Shown: positions 1 through 9,240, counted from the stretch's first letter. The stretch is 64,000 bases of DNA from Methylovirgula sp. HY1 (GCF_019343105.1 NZ_CP073764.1:2778001-2842000), one strand, 5' to 3'. Notes: a model not told the origin generated them from the sequence alone. Numbers and translations: made by a program.

Positions 1-1166
1 GCCTGGACGATCTTCTTGCAGATGGCTAGTCCCAGGCCGGTGCCGCCGAAGCGCCTATTAATGCTTGCGTCGACCTGCGAAAATTCGAGAAAGAGCTTGT
101 CGCGCGCGCTGCGCGCTATGCCGATGCCGGTATCCTTGATCTCGAACCGCAGATGCGAACCGCCGTCCTTGGCAATGGGCTTTAGGTGCAGCGTCACGGC
201 GCCGCGGTCGGTGAATTTGACGGCATTCCCCAGAAGATTGATGAGAACCTGGCGCAGCCGCTTCACATCGGCTTTCACGTGCACGGGCGTGTCATCGGCG
301 AGCACGGCGGTGAGTTCGAGCCCTTTGGCGCGGGCCTGGACGGCGATGACATCAAGGACCGAATGCACGAGGTCTGGGAGGTGCATGGGCGCAACCTCGA
401 AGTCGATGGCGCCGGATTCGAATTTCGAAAAATCGAGAATATCGTTGATGATGCTCATCAACGCGTCGCCGCTCTCGAGGATGATGCGCACCCAATTGCG
501 CTGCTCGCCGCTGAGAGGTGACTGGTTCAGCAGGGTCGCGATCCCGAGAACGCCATTGAGCGGCGTCCGGATCTCATGGCTCATGGTGGCTAAAAAGCCG
601 GATTTCGCGCGTGCGGCTTCTTCGGCGGCCTCTTTCGCATGGACGATCTCGCTGATGTCCGTATAGGTCTGGACATAGCCGCCGTTCGGCAGCGGCTCGG
701 TACGCACTTCGAGGACCGTGCCGTTGGGACGCCGGCGGATGTAGGATTTGTTGAGTGTGCCCGCGCCGGTCAGAAAATAGTTGCGGACGTCTTCGGGCAG
801 CAATGATCCGTTCTCGCCGAACTCACCATTGCGCCATTGCTCGCGAAACACGTCTTTGGCGGTGGCAGGTAGTTTGAAGTTGTTCGAGTCGACGCCCGAA
901 TATTCCAGACCACGCCGGTTGAAAATCAAGATTTGACCGTGGGGGTCGACCATGCCGAGCCCCTGGTTGAGATGGTCCAGCGTCAATTCGAGCAGAGCGA
1001 AATTATCGATATAGAGCGCTTCGCGTGACACGCCACGCCGGAAGAACCGCGCTCCGGCATGTCCGGCAAACGCGACCAGATCGTAAAGACCCCTTTGGAG
1101 AGTGTTGATTGCGTGTCTTGCTGTGCGGATAACATTCGCTCCAAAGCGGGTATTTTGAACTGTCAA
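1..1166 (-). CDS. PAS-domain sensor histidine kinase, C-terminus beyond window
   Basis: This is a two-component sensor kinase on the minus strand, cut by the left window edge. Read from its start it has a PAS-like segment (FALLELTLDHLNQG, then DPHGQILIFNRRG, ending VQTYTDISE), a HisKA box with the phospho-accepting His in ATMSHEIRTPLNG, and an HATPase domain with the N-box INLLGNAVKFTDRG and glycine boxes DTGIGIA and GGTGLGLAI. No transmembrane segment is seen, so it is probably cytosolic. A stop codon lies just upstream of a TTG at 1166, which I take as the start; no in-frame ATG precedes the PAS core. It is divergent from the FeeM-like gene. Receiver or Hpt domains could follow outside the window. 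Confidence 0.85.
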   Translation of the reverse strand, partial: MTVQNTRFGANVIRTARHAINTLQRGLYDLVAFAGHAGARFFRRGVSREALYIDNFALLELTLDHLNQGLGMVDPHGQILIFNRRGLEYSGVDSNNFKLPATAKDVFREQWRNGEFGENGSLLPEDVRNYFLTGAGTLNKSYIRRRPNGTVLEVRTEPLPNGGYVQTYTDISEIVHAKEAAEEAARAKSGFLATMSHEIRTPLNGVLGIATLLNQSPLSGEQRNWVRIILESGDALMSIINDILDFSKFESGAIDFEVAPMHLPDLVHSVLDVIAVQARAKGLELTAVLADDTPVHVKADVKRLRQVLINLLGNAVKFTDRGAVTLHLKPIAKDGGSHLRFEIKDTGIGIARSARDKLFLEFSQVDASINRRFGGTGLGLAICKKIVQ

Positions 1167-1252
1167 CGGGCGGGATCTAAAGCGCTATTCCAACCACGCT
1201 ATCCCGACATCCCCAACGTCTCGTAAACAAATTGATTCAACATCATCTCCTG

Positions 1253-1276
1253 CCGGAGCGTCCTTGGCCGCTCCGG
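1253..1276. promoter_or_regulatory. 8-bp perfect hairpin in the kinase/FeeM-like intergenic region
   Basis: Arms CCGGAGCG and CGCTCCGG are separated by 8 bases. The element lies in the 225-bp divergent gap between the kinase and the acyltransferase. An A/T-rich stretch follows at about 1304-1342 and could carry the promoter of the plus-strand gene. It could be an operator or an RNA hairpin; no T-run follows, so a simple terminator is unlikely. Confidence 0.35.
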
Positions 1277-1391
1277 GCGATGGAACCGGCCTGGTTCGGT
1301 CGAGTTAACCTTAAGTAAATGTAAATCTTTCTTATCAATTTGTGGGGGTGCATACTCCACCAACTGGAGCCTTGGATATGGGAATTACCTG

Positions 1392-2177
1392 ATGCTGGTC
1401 AAAGGGATCCGTCCAGCCACGAGCTTTGCAGCGCATGTCAGCCAGTTCATTGCTCAGGTTCAATACAGAAGAATTGAAACAGACGCAGAATTGGAGCTGG
1501 TTCGGCGTTTACGCTATGACGCCTACCTAAAAGAGGGCGCGATTGCGGAGACCAAAGAGAGGCGGCTTGTCGATCGCTATGACGATCTCAAGAATGCCGT
1601 GAACATCGGTCTGTTCCTTGACGACAAGCTCATCAGCGCCCTGCGCATACACTTCTTATCGGACGCCACCGATATGTCGCCGTCGATGGAAGTGTTCCCT
1701 GATATTCTGATCCCCCTTCTGCAAGCGGGACACCGGTTGACGGACCCCAACAAGTTTGTCGCTGATTACGAAGCCGCACGAAAACATCCGCCGCTCGCCT
1801 ACGCCACGACAAGGCTGACAATGATGGCGGGTGCCTATTTTCATGCGCGTTATGCCGTCATTTCGCCGCGGGTTGAGCATCAAGCGTTCTATAAGAGGAC
1901 TTTCTTTGCAAAGACTGTTTGCGATCCCAGAGCCTATCCGGCACTGAGCAAACCGATCAGCCTCATGCTCGGCGATTATGTAAAGGATGGTGAGCGGATC
2001 ATCGAGCGACATCCGTTTTATGCGTCAACCGCCGCCGAGCGGGAAAGCCTGTTCGGCACGATCAAGACCGGAGCAAGCCACGAGCCTTGGCCGAATCGCG
2101 ATTTGCAGCCGCAAAATCTGCCCCACTTCGACATGTACGAGCGAATTTGTCGATCGCTTAGCAGCTTCCAGATATGA
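1392..2177 (+). CDS. FeeM / autoinducer-synthase-like N-acyltransferase (GNAT fold)
   Basis: This 261-aa protein resembles the N-acyl amino acid synthase FeeM and acyl-homoserine-lactone-synthase-like GNAT enzymes, which move an acyl chain from acyl-ACP to an amino group. Visible signs are the early ELVRRLRYDAYLKEGAI segment (typical of autoinducer-synthase-like folds), the central RLTMMAGAYFHARYAVISPR core and the downstream HQAFYKRTFF block. No signal peptide or membrane segment is seen. It overlaps convergently by 20 bp with the receiver-Hpt gene and diverges from a PAS histidine kinase, so a product sensed through the neighbouring phosphorelay is an inference. Substrate and product cannot be read from the sequence. 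The family call is from motif resemblance. Confidence 0.6.
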   Translation: MLVKGIRPATSFAAHVSQFIAQVQYRRIETDAELELVRRLRYDAYLKEGAIAETKERRLVDRYDDLKNAVNIGLFLDDKLISALRIHFLSDATDMSPSMEVFPDILIPLLQAGHRLTDPNKFVADYEAARKHPPLAYATTRLTMMAGAYFHARYAVISPRVEHQAFYKRTFFAKTVCDPRAYPALSKPISLMLGDYVKDGERIIERHPFYASTAAERESLFGTIKTGASHEPWPNRDLQPQNLPHFDMYERICRSLSSFQI

Positions 2178-2994
2178 TTTGCGGCTCGCGCCATTCGCAG
2201 AGGTCGAGCGCGGAAGCGGCGCGTGCGAATTCCGTTTCGAGCCGCGCAACACATTCCGTGCCGTGCGCGGCGAGTTCGCGCGGCCCCATGGCCCGCCAAG
2301 CTAGGCACATTTTATAAAGACCGGTCGCACCGACATTTCCGGCGCAGCTTCGTAGCGCGTGGATATGATCGCGGAATGCGATGCTGTCGCCCGCGGCGGC
2401 CGCGGTTTCCAAATCCGGAAACAAACGTGACGCGTCTGCGACAAATTGCTCGATCACGTCTTCAATGAAAGCGCGACCGCCGAGTTTTTCGAGATCGCGC
2501 AAGATGCGGGGATCGATCGCAGGCCCCTCGGGCACCGGCTCCAATTGGGTCGGTGGTTCGACCAATGTCGGATGTGAACCGCTTGCGCTAAGGCTGGCAT
2601 TTACGGCTTCGAGAAGCTCCGTCGGCTCGATCGGCTTGCCGATGCATCCGTCGAGTCCGGCATTGATCCAGGCTGAAAGAGTCTGGGCGGTGACGTCGCT
2701 GGTCAGCCCGAGAATCGGAAGGCGCTGCCTTCCAATCGAGCCGAAGCGATAGAGGTTGGTCACCTCCATGGCATTCATCCCCGGCAGATTGGCGGCGAGC
2801 AGAGCGAGCTGGATGGGCTGATTCAAGAGAGCATCGAGGGCAGCCAGCCCATCCACGACGAGTCGCACCTTATGACCTTCTCGCTCCAAAATCTTGCCGA
2901 TCACCCGGCCCACGGTCCGGTTGTCGTCGGCAATGAGAATGGCGCCGGCGGGCGCCGGCTTGGTCGCTGAATTCATCGGAAGGTTGTAAGTCAT
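2158..2994 (-). CDS. Receiver-Hpt protein with missing phospho-acceptor Asp
   Basis: This 278-aa protein has an N-terminal receiver-like domain (about residues 18-135) and a C-terminal histidine phosphotransfer domain (about 165-265). The acidic pair (IADDN) is present and a Lys sits in GCIGKPIEP. The position normally holding the phospho-acceptor Asp reads AANLPGM, so it is Ala (about residue 67). The Hpt motif HALRSCAGNVGA keeps the His, at about residue 212. The protein therefore probably relays phosphate through Hpt, with a receiver that cannot be phosphorylated normally. It starts 9 bp after the GGDEF-EAL gene stop, as in an operon. REC-Hpt order resembles the C-terminal half of RpfC-type kinases; that comparison is an inference. 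Confidence 0.85.
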   Translation of the reverse strand: MTYNLPMNSATKPAPAGAILIADDNRTVGRVIGKILEREGHKVRLVVDGLAALDALLNQPIQLALLAANLPGMNAMEVTNLYRFGSIGRQRLPILGLTSDVTAQTLSAWINAGLDGCIGKPIEPTELLEAVNASLSASGSHPTLVEPPTQLEPVPEGPAIDPRILRDLEKLGGRAFIEDVIEQFVADASRLFPDLETAAAAGDSIAFRDHIHALRSCAGNVGATGLYKMCLAWRAMGPRELAAHGTECVARLETEFARAASALDLCEWREPQIISGSC

Positions 2995-3003
2995 GGATGA
3001 ATC

Positions 3004-5151
3004 TCACGCGATTTTTGCGAGCCCGGACTCGCGACGGACGAGATCGACAAATCGCGCCGCCGGCATGGGGCGCCCGAACAAATATCCCTGAATTTCGTCG
3101 CAGCCTTCGCCGCGCAGCAAGGCAAGCTGCTCCTCGGTTTCGACGCCTTCGGCGACGACCGAAATGTTCAGACTATGCCCCAGCATGATGATCGCGCGCA
3201 CGATCGCGTCGTCATTCGAGTCTTGCGCCATGTTGCGGATGAAACTCTGGTCGATTTTCAGGCGGCTGACGGGAAACCTCTTAAGGTAGCCGAAGGACGA
3301 GTATCCGGTGCCGAAATCATCGACGGCGATACGGACGCCGAGCCGGGTCAACTCTCTCAGATCGTCGGCGACGGCATCGAGATCATGCATGACAATGCTC
3401 TCGGTGAGCTCCAGCTCGAGATAGGTCGCATCGAGCCCGGTCTCCGCAAGAATTTTGGCGACGAGCAGCGGCAATGTACGGCGGCGGAATTGCAGCGGCG
3501 AAAGATTGACAGCGATCCGTAGTGGCGGGAGTCCCGCGTGCTGCCAGCTCTTCGCCTCGCGGCAAGCCTCGCGCAGCACCCATTCGCTGATCGGCAAAAT
3601 CAATCCGTTTTCTTCCGCGCGGTAAAGGAAAGCGCCAGGCGAGATGATGCCCTCCGCGCCGCGATCCCAGCGCAAAAGCGCTTCCGCGGCGATGATCCGT
3701 CCGCTCGCAAGATCGATCTGCGGCTGATAGTAGAGATGGAATTCATTATTGTTGAGCGCCTCTCGCAGATCGCGGTCGAGTTGGGCCGCGTGTTTTGCCC
3801 GCGTATCTAGATCGGCGGCAAAGAAGCAATACATATTGCCGCCTTCGTTTTTCGCCTTGTACATCGCCAGATCGGCGTGTTTCAGAAGGGATTCCGCATC
3901 CAATCCATCGTCGGGATAGACGGCGACGCCGACGCTCGCTGTCGTGGTCGAGCGTGGTTCGGCGATATCGACATAGCTTGCGATGATATCGACGATGCGC
4001 TGCGCGCAAGCACCTGCGTCTTCGCCGCTCCGAACATTGTTTTGCAGAATAGCGAACTCGTCGCCGCCGAGGCGGGCGACCGTTTCTGTGTCGCTCAAAG
4101 AGGTGACGAGATGGTCGGCTACCGCTTTCAGGAACCGGTCGCCGCCGGAATGGCCGAGCATGTCGTTGACATATTTGAAGCGATCGAGATCGACGAGATG
4201 GATGGCAAAATTGCCGGACCCACGGCGCGCCTTGGTGACGGCGGTGCGAACTCTCTCGGCGAGCAGATGCCGATTCGGCAGATCTGTCAAAGGATCATGA
4301 TGCGCGAGATAACGCAGCCGGGCTTCGTCGCGTTTGCGCGCGGTGATGTCGAACGAGGTCGTGAGAACTCCCGTGACATTATCGGCATGGTCTTTCAATG
4401 GCGCTTTGGTCGAAAGATAGACACGCACCTCGCCGGACCGGTCGATGACCTCTTCCTCATAAGAGGGGAGCGCCGCGGCGGTCTCGAACACTCGGCGGTC
4501 GAGTGCAATCGAGCGCGCCGCAGCTTCTTCGCCAAACAGGATCGAAGCCGGGGCGCCAATGACGCGAGCTTGATCGATGTCGAAGAACTCCGTGCCACAA
4601 GCGTTGGCAAACAAAATGCGTCCATCGCGGTCCGCGGCGCTGATCATTACGGGAAGCGTGTCGATAACTTGTGCGAGTCGCTCGCGCGAATCGCGCAGCG
4701 CGCGTTCACGTGAACGCTCGCTATGTTCGAGTTCACGCTCGAGCGTGTCGGCGCGCATGGCAAGCAGCAATTGATGCTTGCGCAGGCTAAGGAGATTGCG
4801 CGCCCGGGTCAGAAATTCATGGTGATCGACGGGCGAATTGAGAAAATCCGTGGCGCCCGCTTCAAGCGCTTGCAGGCGGTAAGACCGTTCCTCGAAGACC
4901 GTGATGACGATAACCGGAATGTCGACCGAGGACGGCAGCATGCGAAACCGGCGGATAAACTCCGTCGCATCCATCGGCGGCATTTTATAGTCGGTGATGA
5001 TGAGATCGGGCGTATTGGTCGCAAGCCATTCGAGAGCCTTGGTCGGATCGCCGAAGGTGCGGACGGTAATTCCCTTTTCGATCGAACGCGCGAGCTGCGC
5101 GAAAATATTACGGTTGCTGATGCGATCGTCGACAATAACTATCAATGACAT
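3004..5151 (-). CDS. REC-PAS-GGDEF-EAL cyclic-di-GMP enzyme
   Basis: This 715-aa cytosolic protein has a receiver domain (acidic pair IVDDR, acceptor Asp54 in [10 protein letters not shown]), a short coiled-coil-like linker, a PAS domain ([13 protein letters not shown]), a GGDEF domain with intact [11 protein letters not shown] near residue 362, and an EAL domain with AEALLRW near residue 488, [13 protein letters not shown] and [10 protein letters not shown]. Both catalytic signatures look intact, so it may make and/or degrade c-di-GMP under phosphorylation control. I chose ATG 5151 because the protein then opens with the receiver strand MSLIVIVDD; a TTG-initiated extension to 5238 would add an unstructured basic tail. 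It is the first gene of the two-gene minus-strand unit with the receiver-Hpt protein. Confidence 0.92.
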   Translation of the reverse strand: MSLIVIVDDRISNRNIFAQLARSIEKGITVRTFGDPTKALEWLATNTPDLIITDYKMPPMDATEFIRRFRMLPSSVDIPVIVITVFEERSYRLQALEAGATDFLNSPVDHHEFLTRARNLLSLRKHQLLLAMRADTLERELEHSERSRERALRDSRERLAQVIDTLPVMISAADRDGRILFANACGTEFFDIDQARVIGAPASILFGEEAAARSIALDRRVFETAAALPSYEEEVIDRSGEVRVYLSTKAPLKDHADNVTGVLTTSFDITARKRDEARLRYLAHHDPLTDLPNRHLLAERVRTAVTKARRGSGNFAIHLVDLDRFKYVNDMLGHSGGDRFLKAVADHLVTSLSDTETVARLGGDEFAILQNNVRSGEDAGACAQRIVDIIASYVDIAEPRSTTTASVGVAVYPDDGLDAESLLKHADLAMYKAKNEGGNMYCFFAADLDTRAKHAAQLDRDLREALNNNEFHLYYQPQIDLASGRIIAAEALLRWDRGAEGIISPGAFLYRAEENGLILPISEWVLREACREAKSWQHAGLPPLRIAVNLSPLQFRRRTLPLLVAKILAETGLDATYLELELTESIVMHDLDAVADDLRELTRLGVRIAVDDFGTGYSSFGYLKRFPVSRLKIDQSFIRNMAQDSNDDAIVRAIIMLGHSLNISVVAEGVETEEQLALLRGEGCDEIQGYLFGRPMPAARFVDLVRRESGLAKIA

Positions 5152-5433
5152 GACATGCTCGCCCGGAGGCGCGTCCATGAGCTTGGCCAGCGGCGCGTTA
5201 GCATGCCGCTTGCCCGCTCTCCGCGCGGGTTTGCGCAATCATCGCGTCTTTTTCTTAATCAATTGGATAGTAAAGAAGAAATTGACCTCCTAATTCAGTT
5301 GAACGAGGTAGCCTGACCGGAGTTTCGATCCGTTTGGAACAGACCTGGAGGCTCCGGCATAGGCTCTCGCTGTGGACAGGGGCGGGCGCGCTGATTATGA
5401 CTGCGGCGCAGCAGCGGCTGTGCGGGAACAGTT

Positions 5434-7182
5434 ATGATCAAAGCTAAGATTGCGCATGGTGTCGCAACTGCATTTGTCGGGTTCGTCGTTGCCGCGGCAC
5501 CCCTCGGGGTCTGCGCCGAAACAGCGCTCGCACCGGTGCAGCTTGCGCCTGTCGTTGCCGAACATGGCATGGTGGCGACGCAGGAAAAGCAGGCGACGCG
5601 GATCGGAGTCGAGATTTTGCGGCGCGGCGGTAATGCCGTAGACGCAGCCGTCGCTGTCGGTCTTGCCCTTGCGGTTACTTTACCTGACGCCGGTAACCTT
5701 GGCGGCGGCGGCTTCATGCTTGTTCATCTTGCTAAGACCACGAAGGCTTCTGCAAAGACTATTGCAATCGACTATCGCGAGACCGCCCCAGCCGATACGC
5801 CGCGCACGGTTTTTCTCGACAAAAGCGGCCAAGCAGTCCCGGCAAAATCGCGCGACACGGGTCTAGGCGTTGGTGTTCCATCGACGGTTGCGGGCTTCGC
5901 CTATGCGTTGAAACATTACGGTTCGGGTAAATTCACGCTGGCTGATCTTGCGCAGCCGGCGATCGTGCTGGCGCGCAAGGGCTTCATCATCGACGAGGAC
6001 CTTGCCGCAAGGCTCGCGCAGGCAGCGCCGCGGCTCGCGCATTGGCCATCGTCGGCCAAGATCTTCCTGCATGAGGACGCCACGCCTTTCCGGCGTGGCG
6101 AAAGACTGGTGCAGAGCGATCTCGCCGCATCGCTCGAAAGTCTCGCGCATAACGGGGCGCGATCTTTCTACACAGGCTCGACGGCGGCAAAAATCGTTGC
6201 GGCGGTGCAGGCCGCCGGCGGCCACATGACCCGGCAAGACATGCAGGACTATCAGGCGAAGCCGCGGGTGCCGGTGCTAGGCACCTATCGTGGCTATGAC
6301 ATTGTCGCCATGCCGCCGCCGTCCTCCGGCGGCGTCGCTCTGATCGAGCTGCTCAATATCCTGGAAGGCTATCCGCTCGCGAAATACGGAGCTGAATCGC
6401 CCGAGGCCTTGCATCTTATGGCGGAGGCGATGAAGCCGGTCTATGCCGATCGCGCGCAATATCTCGGCGATCCCGATCGCGTCAAAGTGCCGGTCCACGG
6501 CCTGACCAGCATGGCTTATGCGACGAAGCTGCGCGCCGCGCTCTCGTTGACGAAAGCACGCCCCGCCGCGGAGATCCGCGCGGGCAATCCCTTGCCTTAT
6601 GAAAGCCGCGAGACGACGCATTTTTCGGTCGTCGACTCGCAGGGCAATGCCGTCTCCAACACGTACACGCTGAATTTCGGCTTTGGCATCGGCCTCGTTG
6701 CGCCGGGCACCGGCATCCTTCTCAACAATGAGCTTGATGATTTCGCGGCCAAGCCGGGTGCGCCCAATGCCTATGGGCTGTTGGGCGGGGCGGCCAATGC
6801 GCCGGCCGGCGGCAAGCGGCCGCTCTCCTCGATGACGCCGACCATGGTGTTCGACAAGGGCAAGCTCATTCTTGTCACCGGTTCGCCGGGCGGCTCGCGC
6901 ATCATCACGATCGTCGCGCAAATCGTTCTCGACTGCCTCGATTTCCATATGAATGTCGCGAAGGCCGAAGCGGCACCGCGCATTCATGATCAATGGATGC
7001 CGGATGAGCTACAGATCGAGCCCGGCTTCCCGCCGGCGACTTTGCAGAAACTCGTGGCGATGGGCCATCATCTGCATGAGTTTTCGCCTTGGGGCTCGGC
7101 CCAGAGCATCATGCGGCATGGCAATGGATGGGAAGGCGGCAGCGATCCGCGTCAGCATGACGGGCTGGCGGCGGGATATTAG
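5434..7182 (+). CDS. ggt: Gamma-glutamyltransferase
   Basis: This 582-aa secreted enzyme hydrolyses or transfers the gamma-glutamyl group of glutathione and related compounds in the periplasm. An N-terminal signal peptide is visible (basic start, hydrophobic FVGFVVAAAPLG, cleavage likely after CAE/ETALA). The family signatures are present: GNAVDAAVAVGLAL, GNLGGGGFMLVHL, the autoprocessing/nucleophile Thr in RETTHFSVVD (about residue 394), NTYTLNFGFG and the oxyanion segment GSPGGSRI. Length fits the single-precursor family, which cleaves itself into large and small subunits at that Thr. It stands alone between divergent and convergent neighbours. Glutathione salvage is the usual role; no partner gene is adjacent. 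Confidence 0.95.
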   Translation: MIKAKIAHGVATAFVGFVVAAAPLGVCAETALAPVQLAPVVAEHGMVATQEKQATRIGVEILRRGGNAVDAAVAVGLALAVTLPDAGNLGGGGFMLVHLAKTTKASAKTIAIDYRETAPADTPRTVFLDKSGQAVPAKSRDTGLGVGVPSTVAGFAYALKHYGSGKFTLADLAQPAIVLARKGFIIDEDLAARLAQAAPRLAHWPSSAKIFLHEDATPFRRGERLVQSDLAASLESLAHNGARSFYTGSTAAKIVAAVQAAGGHMTRQDMQDYQAKPRVPVLGTYRGYDIVAMPPPSSGGVALIELLNILEGYPLAKYGAESPEALHLMAEAMKPVYADRAQYLGDPDRVKVPVHGLTSMAYATKLRAALSLTKARPAAEIRAGNPLPYESRETTHFSVVDSQGNAVSNTYTLNFGFGIGLVAPGTGILLNNELDDFAAKPGAPNAYGLLGGAANAPAGGKRPLSSMTPTMVFDKGKLILVTGSPGGSRIITIVAQIVLDCLDFHMNVAKAEAAPRIHDQWMPDELQIEPGFPPATLQKLVAMGHHLHEFSPWGSAQSIMRHGNGWEGGSDPRQHDGLAAGY

Positions 7183-7226
7183 GGCTCGATGTGTCGCTGC
7201 CTCCGCTTGCGGCAGCGCCGTCCCGC

Positions 7227-8168
7227 TCATGCCGCGGCGCGGTCCTTCACATCGTCGGGGCTGCCGAAATAGGCAATGTAGCGGTCCTCTATTTCGGCCA
7301 GCGGCATGATGGTGAAGACATCGACCGTGCCGAATTGTGTATCGACGACGGCGCCATTGCCAAATTTCGCACCGACCCGCAGATAGGCCTTCACCAGAGG
7401 CGGCAGCGCGGCGACGCCCTTGCGTGCATCGACGGCGGTCTTTTCGAGAATAGCCATCGGCACGGCGCGGCCGTGAAGCGGGACAACCTGCCATTCCGCA
7501 TCGGCGGAGGCCTGGTGATGCAAAAAGCTCAAAGGCAGCGCCAGTTTGAGGGGATTGACGCCGGGCAGGCTCGCGCAGCCGATCAGGACATCGACGTGAT
7601 AATGTTTCGCGTATGTCCAGAGGCCGCGCCACAAAAGCTCGATGACACGCTTCGAGCGATATTTCGCATGCACGCAGGATCGCCCGAGTTCGAGAAAATT
7701 CTTGTCGCTATGGCGGCCGAGCAAGGGCGCGATATCGAATTCGTTCTGGCTGTAGAAGCCGCCGTGCCGCTCCGCGATCTCGCGCCGCAAGAGACGATAG
7801 GTGCCGACCACTTTCGGTTTGCCGCGGCCGAAGGAATTGCGCGCCGCCATGTCGAAGACGAGGAGATGGTCGCAATATTTGTCGAAGCGGCAGATGTCGC
7901 GGCGCACCAGCGCTGCTCTGCCTTGCGCGATGGCGCCGCCTTCTTCATAAAAGACTTTGAAACGCAACCGCTGGGCGCGCCGAATTTCCTTTTTCGTCGT
8001 CGCTAGGCGGATTTCCAAATCGCCGGAGCGCCCCAGCACATGCGGCAGGCCGGGTTCATCGCGCATAGGCTCGCGCAATCGTGGTTCGCGCAATCGTGGT
8101 TCGCGCGGAAATTCAATGATTGAGCCGAAGACGAAAGGCATGCTGAGCGGCCACATATCACGAATCAT
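7227..8168 (-). CDS. olsB: L-ornithine N-alpha-acyltransferase (OlsB-like)
   Basis: OlsB moves a 3-hydroxyacyl chain from ACP to ornithine, the first step of ornithine-lipid synthesis. The 313-aa product has the GNAT/hemolysin-like core: LATTKKEIRRAQRLRFKVFY, then VGTYRLLRR, FLELGRSCVHAKYR, LIGCASLPGVNP and the LPPLVKAYLRVGAKFGNGAVVD block. A PlsC-type acyltransferase is encoded divergently next door and would do the second (OlsA) step. The N-terminal tail carries the repeat REPRLREPRLREP, from a 15-bp tandem DNA duplication at 8071-8100. No clear ribosome site supports 8168; inner Met codons (MPFVFG or MRDEPG) are alternatives. Related VlmA/hemolysin-type acyltransferases are less likely given the neighbour. 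Confidence 0.85.
   Translation of the reverse strand: MIRDMWPLSMPFVFGSIIEFPREPRLREPRLREPMRDEPGLPHVLGRSGDLEIRLATTKKEIRRAQRLRFKVFYEEGGAIAQGRAALVRRDICRFDKYCDHLLVFDMAARNSFGRGKPKVVGTYRLLRREIAERHGGFYSQNEFDIAPLLGRHSDKNFLELGRSCVHAKYRSKRVIELLWRGLWTYAKHYHVDVLIGCASLPGVNPLKLALPLSFLHHQASADAEWQVVPLHGRAVPMAILEKTAVDARKGVAALPPLVKAYLRVGAKFGNGAVVDTQFGTVDVFTIMPLAEIEDRYIAYFGSPDDVKDRAAA
8071..8100. repeat. 15-bp perfect tandem duplication inside olsB
   Basis: Two perfect head-to-tail copies of a 15-base unit (TCGCGCAATCGTGGT on the plus strand) encode the doubled REPRL motif in the non-conserved N-terminal tail of OlsB. The unit length is a multiple of three, so the frame is kept. It could mark slippage or a disordered tail under weak constraint. 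Confidence 0.85.
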
Positions 8169-8250
8169 CCGAGATCATTGCGACTTGATAGAATAAATCG
8201 ACCAAGCGAAACTTTGATGACGCCGATAAACAGGGCAATCGGGTGAAGAA

Positions 8251-8302
8251 GCCCCTCATCCTGAGGAGGGTCCAAAGGACCCGTCTCGTAGGATGAAGGG
8301 GC
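8251..8302. repeat. REP-like imperfect palindrome
   Basis: The outer arms GCCCCTCATCCT and AGGATGAAGGGGC pair with a one-base bulge, and an inner hairpin GGGTCC-AAA-GGACCC is perfect. It lies in the divergent gap between olsB and the PlsC-type gene. Elements with this CCTCATCCTGAGGAG signature are, to my knowledge, dispersed in many Rhizobiales genomes. It is the only copy I noticed here. Confidence 0.7.
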
Positions 8303-8409
8303 CAGCGGAAAGCGTTGTTCGGATCCGCGCCGGCTCCAACTCTCGCCAGAATCATAAGACCTGGTCATAAATTCGCAATCGTTTCATTCTACCGCGGGTT
8401 CATCCGCGC

Positions 8410-9240
8410 ATGTGGTCCACCGGTCTTTGTTTGCTCATGGCCTATTTCCGCGCCGTTGGCGTCGTTTTTATCATGCTCTTCTTCTTCGTCATCGGGGCGC
8501 CGCTGCAATGGCTTGTCCTGCGCCTTGCGGCGCCTGGGGCGCATGTGCTGCCCTTGCTGTTCAACCGCATGCTGCTCGGATGTTTGCAGATTCGGGTCGT
8601 GGCGCATGGCCGGACGGCGGCTGACGCGGCGACGGTGCTGCTGCCGCAACTGCTCGTCGCCAATCATGTCTCATGGACCGATATTCCGGCGCTGGGAACG
8701 ATTCATACGATCTCCTTTCTCGCCAAGCGGGAAGTGTCGCGATGGCCGATCATCGCGTCTTTCGCGCGGCTGCAAGGGACCTTGTTCGTCGATCGCGACA
8801 GCCGCAAGTCGATCAAAGATGCCAATGCGGCGATGGCGGCGCGCATGCGCGAAGGCGGCTGGGTCGCACTGTTTCCGGAAGGCACGACGCATGACGGGAC
8901 GAGTCTCGGGCGTTTCCATTCCTCGCATTTCGCGGCGGCACGCGAGCTTCTGCTCGGCGCGGCGCATGTCGAGGCTGTGTGCGTGCAACCGATTGCAATC
9001 CGCTATTCTTCCGCCCACGCGGCCTGGCTCGGCGATGATTTGCTGTTGCCGCATATCATGCAGCTCGTCAAAGGCGCGCCGGTCATTTGCGACATCTTCT
9101 TATGCGAGCCTTTGATCTTTGATCGGATGGCCGATCGCAAGGCGATCGCGCAAGCCTGCAATCAGCGGATCGAAGCCATGCTGGCTGCGACGATGCCGGC
9201 GGAGACTTGCGCAGCCGACGCCATGTTGCAGAGGGCGTGA
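8410..9240 (+). CDS. PlsC-type acyltransferase, probable OlsA
   Basis: This 276-aa membrane-associated acyltransferase transfers an acyl chain to a hydroxyl group. An N-terminal hydrophobic segment (VVFIMLFFFVIGAPLQWLVL) is followed by the HX4D motif NHVSWTDIP, the FVDRDSRKS block, and the substrate-binding motif FPEGTTHDG. Lysophosphatidate acylation (PlsC) and lyso-ornithine-lipid acylation (OlsA) share these motifs. The divergent olsB favours OlsA, which O-acylates lyso-ornithine lipid; this is inference from position. The usual rhizobial olsBA order is tandem, so the divergent order here is atypical. ATG 8410 gives the fuller hydrophobic N-terminus; Met at 8437 is an alternative. Confidence 0.85.
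   Translation: MWSTGLCLLMAYFRAVGVVFIMLFFFVIGAPLQWLVLRLAAPGAHVLPLLFNRMLLGCLQIRVVAHGRTAADAATVLLPQLLVANHVSWTDIPALGTIHTISFLAKREVSRWPIIASFARLQGTLFVDRDSRKSIKDANAAMAARMREGGWVALFPEGTTHDGTSLGRFHSSHFAAARELLLGAAHVEAVCVQPIAIRYSSAHAAWLGDDLLLPHIMQLVKGAPVICDIFLCEPLIFDRMADRKAIAQACNQRIEAMLAATMPAETCAADAMLQRA

Noticed and set aside
5152-5238. TTG-initiated N-terminal extension of the REC-PAS-GGDEF-EAL protein
   Set aside because: The extension is basic and unstructured; the receiver fold begins exactly at ATG 5151.
8158-8355. Short minus-strand frames over the REP-like element
   Set aside because: They are translations of a dispersed repeat with no ribosome site.
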